Positions 41,756-48,935 of a stretch of 56,485 nucleotides of DNA are shown here, in pieces. Position 1 is the stretch's first letter; every line of letters begins with the position of its first letter. The stretch comes from Planctomycetota bacterium. Its GTDB lineage: Bacteria > Planctomycetota > Planctomycetia > Pirellulales > UBA1268. The DNA lies in NCBI GenBank assembly GCA_029978905.1, contig JAPOIM010000020.1:1-56485 (forward strand). The letters run 5' to 3'. The notes under the pieces were generated by a model that was not told the origin of the DNA, made no database searches, and was given only the letters and a program-made list of their open reading frames with translations. The position numbers and the translations under genes were made by a program.

Positions 41756-42112
41756 GGCGGTACCTGCAATCCACGGGATCTCCGGTCCTTGGCGTGGTGA
41801 CCAGGCGACCCAAGAGTGTGCGGTTGTGAGGAGGACGCATGCGCCCTTCTCGACCTCCTTATTTCGGCATGCCCGGAAGTATCGCAGCGGCGCACGTCGG
41901 TGGTCCAGCGAAAACCCCCTACTCTTCCCAGACTCAAACCGTGCGGCCGTTGAGCCGGCGGCGCCTGTCGATTTTCCCGCTGCCGGAAGGCTCGGGCTCC
42001 CGAACACACACGTTTTCTGCCTTGCCCGCGAGGTTGGGTAACCCCGGGAAGCCCGGAGAAGTCGGAAAGTCATGCCTGCCGGAAAAAACTCCCCACGTTC
42101 CGGAGGGGGGGC

Positions 42113-43999
42113 GTGTCGATTCTCATCTTTATGGAATCGACCATTCCTCACATGGCGCCTCGGATGCGCTGCCGCAAGGCGGCGGGGTCTTGGCTCGCGC
42201 GCCGTGGACACTTGTTGGCGATCGCATGTGGGTGGGGCGTGGCGTGGGCGGGGGCCGCGCTTTTTGCAGCGGACGAAGCCGACCGCCGGCCGTTGCCGGA
42301 GCCCATCCGGACCAACCGCCCGGTGTTCACGATCCCCTTTCGCTTGGAGGAGTCGAAGTCGTCGGATGACGCTCCGCAGCGGGTCGTGCTCTCCGTCTCA
42401 CGCGACTTGGGCGCCAACTGGCAGGATGTGGACGACGTGGTGCCCGCCGCCCGGCAGTTCACCTACCGCGCCACGACCGACGGCGAGTATTGGTTTCGTT
42501 TGCGAAGCATCGATGCCTCGGGTCGGCAACGCGGGGGCGCTGGCCCTGATGTGCGCGTGATTCTCAACGCCGCCGGGCCGCGGCTCGCGGCTCGCGTGTG
42601 GCTCGGCCCTGACGGAGAAGTGGTTTGTCGCTTTGCAGCGTTCGACGACACCCTCGACCTCACATCACTGAGACTCGAGTATCGCACGGCTGCCGAACCA
42701 AACTGGCAGCCGGTCGATGCGGTGGCGATGCTCTCCAGAGAAGCTCCTGCGCACCTCGTTGGCGAAGAGTTGTGGTGGGCAGGCGATGATCCGAAAGGAC
42801 TCATCGTGCAGCTGACGGTCAGCGACGCGTCGGGAAATGCCTCCACACAGCAGTATGCCCTCGCGGCCCATGATCCAGGCGTGTCGCAGCATGAACTTGC
42901 TCGAGAGATCGGGGCGCCTCCTCTTCCAGGCAGCGAACCTGCTCCAGAGCCTACGGGGCCATCTGCGGAGGACCTTCTCGCAAGGCAGTCTCCCGCGATG
43001 CGTTCGCAGCCGCCAGGATTTGGGAGGCCGCAGTCCTCGCCGGCAAGTGTTCCTGCCCAGGTTGACGCCGCGGGTTCGTCGTGGCTTCCCGGCGGTGTGG
43101 ACGCGGGCTGGGGGGCGGATGGAGGTCAGTTTGGCAGGCCTGGAGGTGTGGCGAGCGTGCTCACGGCGTCGCGCCCGCAGCCGCTCGGTTCACAAGGGTT
43201 TTCGGGATTCCCCGACGAGCCCCGCCTTCCTGCAGATCCAGGGCTGGCATTCGGGCCGGCCACCGATTCACTCCCGAGTGCGGAGGCGGCGCCCGGCTTT
43301 GGCGAGATGGCTGCGGCAACGACGTGGGCAGACGGCACCTACCGGGGCAAGCCGTTGATGCTTTCCCGCTCGCGGCGGTTTTCCTGGGACTACGCTGTCG
43401 ACACCGAAGCCACGGCGGGTGGCGTTGGCCAGGTGGAATTGTGGGGAACCCGTGATGGGGGAGTTACCTGGCAGCGTGTGGCGATCGATGAAGACCGCAC
43501 GAGCCCCATCGACGTCGCCCTCACAGAGGCTGGTTTGCACGGCTTCCGGCTGGAACTTTCGCCGGCAGGAGCTGAGGTGCTGCCGCCACGTTCTGGCGAT
43601 GCTCCGCAGTGCTGGGTTGGCGTCGATGAGGTGCCTCCCACGGTCAGCATTCAATCGGTGATCCGTTCCAGTGAGTCTTCCCCCGGCGGCGAAGAGACGA
43701 TCGCCATCAGCTACGCCAGCGACGATCCCCTGATCGTGCCGCGTGGCGTGCGGCTGCAGTTCTCGCCCAATCCGAGCGGCCCGTGGGCAACGATTGTCGA
43801 AGGGCTGGAGTCGACCGGACGGTATCTCTGGAAGCCGGACCGCACCGTGCCTGCCCGGGCGTATCTGCGGATTGAGGCTTCCGATTCGGCGGGGAATGTG
43901 GGGGCGGCAGTAACCCCCGAGGCGGTGTTGATTGGTGGTGGTCGACCGACGGGGCAGCTGCGCAGCCTGCGTCCCCTGCCTCCCACGCCGGCGCCGTAA
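42113..43999 (+). CDS. Large exported beta-rich protein of unknown function
   Basis: This is a 628-residue protein. GTG 42113 has a strong GGAGGGG upstream; ATG 42131, 42152 and 42164 are in frame and closer to the signal peptide (LLAIACGWGVAWAGAALFAAD). An N-terminal beta domain (about 60-270) contains paired immunoglobulin-like segments with SRDLGANWQDV, YRATTDGEYWFRLRSIDASG and LTVSDASGNAS. A Pro/Gly-rich linker (about 280-400) precedes a second set of the same kind (DYAVDTEATAGG, ELWGTRDGGVTWQRV, FRLELSPAG, LRIEASDSAGN). The halves look like repeats of one unit. It is probably a surface or matrix protein; no enzyme motif is seen. Confidence 0.78.
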   Translation: MSILIFMESTIPHMAPRMRCRKAAGSWLARRGHLLAIACGWGVAWAGAALFAADEADRRPLPEPIRTNRPVFTIPFRLEESKSSDDAPQRVVLSVSRDLGANWQDVDDVVPAARQFTYRATTDGEYWFRLRSIDASGRQRGGAGPDVRVILNAAGPRLAARVWLGPDGEVVCRFAAFDDTLDLTSLRLEYRTAAEPNWQPVDAVAMLSREAPAHLVGEELWWAGDDPKGLIVQLTVSDASGNASTQQYALAAHDPGVSQHELAREIGAPPLPGSEPAPEPTGPSAEDLLARQSPAMRSQPPGFGRPQSSPASVPAQVDAAGSSWLPGGVDAGWGADGGQFGRPGGVASVLTASRPQPLGSQGFSGFPDEPRLPADPGLAFGPATDSLPSAEAAPGFGEMAAATTWADGTYRGKPLMLSRSRRFSWDYAVDTEATAGGVGQVELWGTRDGGVTWQRVAIDEDRTSPIDVALTEAGLHGFRLELSPAGAEVLPPRSGDAPQCWVGVDEVPPTVSIQSVIRSSESSPGGEETIAISYASDDPLIVPRGVRLQFSPNPSGPWATIVEGLESTGRYLWKPDRTVPARAYLRIEASDSAGNVGAAVTPEAVLIGGGRPTGQLRSLRPLPPTPAP

Positions 44000-44035
44000 G
44001 GCGGTACACTCGCGTGCTCCCTCGCGAGTTTTTCC

Positions 44036-45160
44036 ATGCCCTCGGCTCTCTCGGCGCTTGATCTCCTGCTCGATCCGCTTCCGGCTGAAACGCTGGCAGA
44101 GGCGTCGATGATCGCGATCGTGGGGGACGACCCGTTTCTTGCGGGAGAGATGGTCGCGGGCCTGCGGGAGACGCTCTGCCCCGACGAGGCTGACCGCAGT
44201 TGGGCCTGGCGTGAGTTTGCCGGCGACGCCATCGATGACCCACGGGATGTGTTCGATGAAGCGGCGACGGTTCCGATGTTTGCCACGGCTACACGGACGG
44301 CGGTCGTGCGTTCGGGAGACGCCTTCGTGACGAAGGCCCGTGCCACACTCGAGCAACTGGCCGCCTCGCGTGGCGCTCGAGGTCTGCTGGTACTCGAGGT
44401 CAAATCGCTACCAGGCAACACGAGGCTCGCGAAGGCGATCGCAAAGCATGGGTGCGTGATTGAGGCGGCGGTGCCCCCGCGAACCAACGTGGCGGCGTGG
44501 CTGCGACGCTGGGCAAAGGCGACACACGCATGCACGCTGCCAGCGGTGACCGCAGAGCGGTTGGTGGAACGACTCGGCAACGACCTCGGCCAACTGACGC
44601 AGGCGGTCCGTCGTTTGGCCGCGGCGGGCGGGGCGTCGATCCCACCTGAAGCGGTGGACGATATCGCCGGCGGGCCGCGGGAGCGTTCGGCGTGGCAGAT
44701 GGCGGAGGCGGCCTCGAGTGGCAAGGCTGCGGAGGCCGTGGCGATGCTGGCGGACCTCTTAGAGTCTGGCGAAAACCCGATCGCCCTCACTGCCCAGACC
44801 GCAGCGGTCTTTAAACGTCTCTCAACGGCTGCTCGCCTGCTCGCACTCCCTCGGCACGAGGGCCGGCCAGCCAGCCTTGAAGACGCGCTCCGGGAGGCTG
44901 GCGTGGCCGCCTGGCCCAAGGCGCTCGAGGCCGCTCGAGAAGCGCTGGTCCGCCTCGGCCCGGAGCGGGCTCGGGCCCTGCCCTTCTGGCTGCTGGCCAC
45001 CGACCGAGCCCTCAAGGGCGACGCCTCGCGGGGACTGCGGTCACGTCTGGCACTGGAGCGTCTCATCTGCAAGATGAGGGGTGAAATCACACCGCGGCGT
45101 CCAGCAGGAGCCGATGTTCGCGCGGGGCAGAACGCTCGCGGGTCGTCCAAGAGGAGTTGA
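44036..45160 (+). CDS. holA: DNA polymerase III delta subunit
   Basis: This is a 374-residue clamp-loader subunit that opens the beta clamp. ATG 44036. The N-terminal region has IAIVGDDPFLAGEMVAGLRE, corresponding to the family's GDE/E.-L start, and LLVLEVKSLPGNTRLAKAI follows as the usual K.LD/E region. The middle LGNDLGQLTQAVRRLA and PRERSAWQMAEAASSGKAAEAVAMLADLLESGENPIALTAQ fragments (given here in part) are typical of HolA. It is more divergent than the neighbouring enzymes but the order of motifs is clear. Its stop is followed after 8 bases by purB. Confidence 0.85.
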   Translation: MPSALSALDLLLDPLPAETLAEASMIAIVGDDPFLAGEMVAGLRETLCPDEADRSWAWREFAGDAIDDPRDVFDEAATVPMFATATRTAVVRSGDAFVTKARATLEQLAASRGARGLLVLEVKSLPGNTRLAKAIAKHGCVIEAAVPPRTNVAAWLRRWAKATHACTLPAVTAERLVERLGNDLGQLTQAVRRLAAAGGASIPPEAVDDIAGGPRERSAWQMAEAASSGKAAEAVAMLADLLESGENPIALTAQTAAVFKRLSTAARLLALPRHEGRPASLEDALREAGVAAWPKALEAAREALVRLGPERARALPFWLLATDRALKGDASRGLRSRLALERLICKMRGEITPRRPAGADVRAGQNARGSSKRS

Positions 45161-45168
45161 AACAAAGC

Positions 45169-46611
45169 GTGGAAGCCGCACAGTCAGTTGATCGTCGGGA
45201 CGTCTGGGACAATCCTCTCGCCACCCGCTACGCCTCGGCCGAGATGACGGCGGTGTGGAGCGACCGCAACCGCTACCGGCTCTGGAGGCAGGTCTGGTTG
45301 GCCCTGGCCGAAGCGGAGGCCCAGCTTGGCCTCCCCATCACCGACGCACAACTGGCAGCCATGCGGCAGGCCTTGGAGCCGATCGATTTCGTCAAGGCTG
45401 CTGTCTACGAACGCCAGATGCGGCATGACGTCTTTGCGCACCTGCACACCTTCGGTGATGCCTGCCCCGAAGCGCGGCCGATTCTCCATCTCGGCGCCAC
45501 GAGTGCGTTTGTGACCGACAACGCCGACCTGATGCTGCTGCGCGATTCGATGGAGATTTTGATTGCTCGGCTGACGACCGTCATCGAGCGGTTGGCCGAC
45601 CGGGCGATGGAAACCCGTGATCTGGTGTGCCTCGGATTCACGCATCTGCAGCCCGCTCAGCCAACCACGATTGGCAAGCGGATCTGTCTGTGGATCCACG
45701 ACCTCCTGCTCGATCTGGACGAACTCTCCCACCGCCTTCGTCGCTTGAAGGCTCGAGGGGCGAAAGGCACCACGGGCACCCAGGCGAGCTTCTTAGAACT
45801 CTTCCATGGCGATCATGCGAAGGTTCGTGAACTCGACCGCCTGGTGTCGGAGAAGCTTGGCTTCGCAGCCTCCTACGACGTCACCGGCCAGACCTACACG
45901 CGAAAAATTGACTCGCAGATTGTGCAAACGCTCGCCGGCCTCTCCGAGTCGACCCATAAGACGGGAAATGATCTGCGACTGGCGGCTGCTGCGGGCGAGC
46001 TGGAGGAGCCGTTTGAGCGAGATCAGGTGGGCTCCTCGGCCATGCCGTACAAGCGGAATCCGATGCGAAGCGAACGGATGTGTGGGCTCGCCCGTTTTGT
46101 GATGGGGCTTTCTGTCACTGCCGAGCAGACCGCAGCTGTGCAGTGGTTTGAACGAACGTTGGACGACTCTGCTCCGCGTCGGCTTGTGTTGCCGCAGGCG
46201 TTCTTGGCCACCGACGCCCAGCTTGTGCTGCTGGCCAACATCGCCGGTGGCCTCGTGGTCGTGCCGGGCGGTGTTGCCCGAAACCTCGAGGCAAAGCTGC
46301 CGTTCCTGGCCGCGGAACGCATCTTGATGGCCGGCACCACCGCCGGCGGTGACCGGCAGGCTCTGCACGAAGCGCTTCGCCAGCACAGCCATGCGGCCAC
46401 GATGGGGATCCGCGAAGGGAAGGCGAACGACCTCGCCGAGCGGCTTCGCAGCGATCCGCTGTTTGTGGCGGTTGACCTCGATGCCGCTATGGAACCGAAG
46501 GGCCTTGCTGGCCGTGCGGCAGAACAGGTCGTGGAGTTTGTGGAGGGGCCGGTTCGTGAAGCCCTCGCTGCCCATCCGGCGCGGCTCACCGAAGCGGAAC
46601 TGCGGGTGTAG
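45169..46611 (+). CDS. purB: Adenylosuccinate lyase, animal-type
   Basis: This is a 480-residue enzyme that removes fumarate from SAICAR and adenylosuccinate in purine synthesis. GTG 45169 has AGGAG 12 bases upstream; TTG 45157 overlaps holA but has no spacing for a ribosome site. The fumarate lyase signature SSAMPYKRNPMRSE is complete. From memory, NPLATRYAS, GTTGTQASFLELF, TGQTYTRK and VQWFERTLDDSA match the human enzyme almost word for word, and the length fits human ADSL (484), not the shorter B. subtilis type (about 430). Convergent with fur; a hairpin cluster lies between. Confidence 0.96.
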   Translation: MEAAQSVDRRDVWDNPLATRYASAEMTAVWSDRNRYRLWRQVWLALAEAEAQLGLPITDAQLAAMRQALEPIDFVKAAVYERQMRHDVFAHLHTFGDACPEARPILHLGATSAFVTDNADLMLLRDSMEILIARLTTVIERLADRAMETRDLVCLGFTHLQPAQPTTIGKRICLWIHDLLLDLDELSHRLRRLKARGAKGTTGTQASFLELFHGDHAKVRELDRLVSEKLGFAASYDVTGQTYTRKIDSQIVQTLAGLSESTHKTGNDLRLAAAAGELEEPFERDQVGSSAMPYKRNPMRSERMCGLARFVMGLSVTAEQTAAVQWFERTLDDSAPRRLVLPQAFLATDAQLVLLANIAGGLVVVPGGVARNLEAKLPFLAAERILMAGTTAGGDRQALHEALRQHSHAATMGIREGKANDLAERLRSDPLFVAVDLDAAMEPKGLAGRAAEQVVEFVEGPVREALAAHPARLTEAELRV

Positions 46612-46622
46612 TCGACCCGCTA

Positions 46623-46734
46623 GCAGACTGTGGAGAAAGTCTGCCGCCGCAGGATGCGGCGAGTGGCAACCCCGAAAATCCTTGGCGTTTTCGGGGGTTG
46701 CCCAAGTGGAAAAAGGCCATGGAAGGCTTTTTCC
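46623..46734. terminator. Cluster of four hairpins between purB and fur
   Basis: Four consecutive inverted repeats fill the gap between convergent genes: GCAGACT/AGTCTGC (46623-46644), CGCCGC/GCGGCG (46645-46661), CAACCCCGAAAA/TTTTCGGGGGTTG (46667-46700) and GGAAAAAGGCC/GGCTTTTTCC (46708-46734). The last two have A/T-rich ends on both strands and could terminate both genes. The first two are not needed for that and may be the remains of a small repeated element. Confidence 0.7.
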
Positions 46735-46742
46735 GCGGGCAG

Positions 46743-47264
46743 CTAGACGCGGTCGTGGTGGCGGCTGCGGCTGCGGTTGCTGCGGCAGTCGCTGCAGAGC
46801 CCGCTGATGATCAGGCGATGCCCTTGAGAGCGGAACTGATGCTGTGAGGCGACCGCCTCTCGGATCCGGACGATCTCATCGCTGGAAAACTCAATCAGCG
46901 TGTGGCAGCTGGTGCAGTAGAGGTGGTCGTGCTGTGGGTAGCCGTAGTCGTGCTCGTAGACAGCGCGGCCGCCGAGCACCATCTTGCGCAGCAGCCCCGC
47001 TTCCACCATCTCGGTCAGCGTGCGGTAGACGGTGGGGCGGCTGGCTCGACCACCCTCGGGCGTGTTGCGGATCAGGTCGATCAGCTGCTCGGCATCGAAA
47101 TGCTCGTGGCGGCGGTAGACCTGCTCGACGATCATCCGCCGCTGCTTCGTGATCCGCTTTCCCCGAGCCTGCAAGAACTCATCAAATCGCTCCCTGGGGG
47201 AAAGCGAGACTTTAACCGTTCCGAGGGAGAAGTCGTCTGCCACAGACATTTCGGACTCAGGCAT
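46743..47264 (-). CDS. fur: Fur-family metal-dependent repressor
   Basis: This is a 173-residue winged-helix regulator that senses iron, zinc or peroxide stress. The start is ATG 47264, with ATG 47249 as alternative. The DNA-binding helix is in RASRPTVYRTLTEMVEAGL, the regulatory metal site in YPQHDHLYCTSCHTLIEF, and the structural zinc cysteines are CTSC and CSDC. The C-terminal RSNRSRSRHHD tail is Arg/Ser/His-rich and adds length over E. coli Fur (148). Whether it is Fur, Zur or PerR cannot be decided by eye. A perfect hairpin separates it from the flagellar genes, so it probably has its own promoter. Confidence 0.9.
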   Translation of the reverse strand: MPESEMSVADDFSLGTVKVSLSPRERFDEFLQARGKRITKQRRMIVEQVYRRHEHFDAEQLIDLIRNTPEGGRASRPTVYRTLTEMVEAGLLRKMVLGGRAVYEHDYGYPQHDHLYCTSCHTLIEFSSDEIVRIREAVASQHQFRSQGHRLIISGLCSDCRSNRSRSRHHDRV

Positions 47265-47311
47265 CAGCGGATCACTACCGGAAACACCCTCGGTGGAGGG
47301 GTTTTAACGCA

Positions 47312-47343
47312 GACGCCGCTGTCGGGTTCCCGACAGCGGCGTC
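47312..47343 (-). terminator. Perfect 15-bp hairpin between flgM and fur
   Basis: GACGCCGCTGTCGGG (47312-47326) is exactly complementary to CCCGACAGCGGCGTC (47329-47343), leaving a two-base centre. On the - strand it lies about 100 bases after the flgM stop and before fur, and the sequence after it reads TGCGTTAAAACC. It lacks a full T-tract, so termination is likely but not proven; an operator for fur is the other option. Confidence 0.55.
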
Positions 47344-47440
47344 GTGGTTTCAGTAGTGTAGCGACGCCCATCGCGGCAGCCCAGCAGCCAAGGTGGCAGT
47401 GCCTGAGCGAGGCTCACGATGGAGACGCGACTCGGGTTGC

Positions 47441-47716
47441 TCAGCCGATGCTTTCGAGCAACCGGTCGAGGGCGATGTCGAGTTTCTCGGCAGTTTCGTA
47501 GGAGCCGTCAGCGATGGCGGCCCGGATCGCGGCAACGCGATCCATACGAATCTCACCGGCAGTCGCGTCGGCCGCGGAGACACCGTCAACCGAGAGGGCG
47601 ACGGCATCGTGCACTTCGCCGATGGGCTGCTGCAGGCCAGCTTTGGTCGACTCAGCCGACTCGACTCCGCGAACACTGCTCGCAGCCTGCGTGTTATTGA
47701 TTCCCCAAATCTGCAT
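47441..47716 (-). CDS. flgM: FlgM-like anti-sigma-28 factor
   Basis: This is a 91-residue protein. ATG at 47716 is chosen because AAGGAGG lies 5 bases upstream on the coding strand; the frame opens 10 residues earlier. The N-terminus is polar and disordered (MQIWGINNTQAASSV), and the C-terminal half, VDGVSAADATAGEIRMDRV then AAIRAAIADGSYETAEKLDI and ALDRLLESIG, is the FlgM sigma-binding helix pattern. FlgM holds FliA until the flagellar hook is complete. It lies 264 bases downstream of fliA on the same strand, so sigma factor and inhibitor are neighbours. Confidence 0.85.
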   Translation of the reverse strand: MQIWGINNTQAASSVRGVESAESTKAGLQQPIGEVHDAVALSVDGVSAADATAGEIRMDRVAAIRAAIADGSYETAEKLDIALDRLLESIG

Positions 47717-47980
47717 CTCACCCTCCTTGCGGATCATCCGCTCCAAACGCGATGTCAGTCGCCGCCACCACGCTGTCGTGGACCGTCGGGCATCCTGCCC
47801 GGCTGAAGGAACACTACGTTGCGTGGTGACTGGTGGTTCGTGTCTTCGAAAATCTACTCGACACGTCTCACATCTCTGAACCTTACCTCTTCGTCTTGCC
47901 GGATCCGTTTTCTTGAGTCTTTTTTTTTCGTCGGTGCATTCCGCTGGTTTCCTGCCGCCAAAGGGCGGTCGGACGGACCG

Positions 47981-48766
47981 CTAGCCCATGGCAAACTCGG
48001 GTTTCCGCCGGCCGAGCTGGTTCTGCAGCCGCTCGACAATCGCGGAATGCATCTGGCTCACGCGGCTCTCGGAGAGGTCGAGGGTGGCCCCGATCTCCTT
48101 CATCGTCAGTTCCTCGTAGTAGTAGAGGATGATGATCAGCCGCTCGTTTCGGTTGAGCCCCTTGGTGACCAGTCGCATCAGGTCGGTCTTTTGGATGCGG
48201 CGGGTGGGGTCCTCCCCCTTCTTGTCCTCAAGGATGTCGATTTCGCGGACATCTTTGGAGCTGTCCGTTTCGCACCATTTCTTGTTGAGGCTCACCAAGC
48301 TGACCGCGTTGGCTTCGACAAGGAGCTTTTCGAAGTCTTCCCGGGAAAGGCCCATGTGCTCGGCCACTTCGGCATCGGCCGGTGCGCGGCCAAGCTTGGT
48401 TTCGAGCGTCTTGATCGCCTCATTGAGTTTGCTGGCTTTGCTGCGGACAAGACGCGGCACCCAGTCCATCGTGCGGAGTTCGTCGAGCATGGCGCCGCGA
48501 ATACGGGGCACGCAGTAGGTCTCAAACTTCACGCCCCGCGACATGTCGAAGGCGTCGATGGCGTCCATCAGGCCAAACGTGCCGGCGGAAGTGAGGTCGT
48601 CCAACTCCACGCCGTCGGGCAGGCGAGCCCAGATACGCTCGCCGTTGTACCGCACCAACGGGATGTAGAGCTCGATGAGCCTGTTTCGCAGGTCCTCGTT
48701 GGACGGGTCTGCTTTGAACCGTCGCCAGAGTTCCTGAACCTCTTCGGCAGGGAGTTGATGCGCCAC
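47981..48766 (-). CDS. fliA: Flagellar sigma factor FliA (sigma-28, WhiG-type)
   Basis: This is a 261-residue sigma-70-family protein. GTG at 48766 has GGAGG 6 bases upstream; the open frame reaches 48859. Region 2 is seen in ELDDLTSAGTFGLMDAIDAFD and FETYCVPRIRGAMLDELR. DWVPRLVRSKASKL is the hallmark of the FliA/WhiG/SigD group. Region 4 is LTMKEIGATLDLSESRVSQMH, the promoter -35 reader. It drives late flagellar genes and is inhibited by FlgM. It lies downstream of flhA, and a possible sigma-28 promoter lies in the 169-base gap between them. Confidence 0.94.
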   Translation of the reverse strand: MAHQLPAEEVQELWRRFKADPSNEDLRNRLIELYIPLVRYNGERIWARLPDGVELDDLTSAGTFGLMDAIDAFDMSRGVKFETYCVPRIRGAMLDELRTMDWVPRLVRSKASKLNEAIKTLETKLGRAPADAEVAEHMGLSREDFEKLLVEANAVSLVSLNKKWCETDSSKDVREIDILEDKKGEDPTRRIQKTDLMRLVTKGLNRNERLIIILYYYEELTMKEIGATLDLSESRVSQMHSAIVERLQNQLGRRKPEFAMG

Positions 48767-48866
48767 CTTCGTCCTCCGTGATGATTGGCACCTGAGCATC
48801 CCTGCCCAGCTGCTTCCGACTTCATGATGATCGACCCACTGCCCTTCGATGAACTTCAACTCGTTC

Positions 48867-48894
48867 TTATCGTCATCGAGAAGGCAGTTCCTTA
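48867..48894 (-). promoter_or_regulatory. Possible sigma-28 promoter upstream of fliA
   Basis: On the - strand, GACGATAA (48874-48867) matches the sigma-28 -10 element GCCGATAA at 7 of 8 positions. TAAG (48894-48891) matches the -35 TAAA at 3 of 4, with a 16-base spacer against the usual 15. It is about 100 bases upstream of the fliA start, where autoregulation would place it. The match could be chance. Confidence 0.35.
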
Positions 48895-48935
48895 AATGTT
48901 TTTTCCTGCGCCCTTACGGCTTCGCGGATCCTTAC

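Noticed and set aside
41756..42211. Extension of the SHOCT-like membrane protein to the far upstream start (276 residues)
   Set aside because: The added N-terminus is Arg/Pro-rich without structure and looks like non-coding sequence. The membrane helix directly after GTG 41755 fits a normal start.
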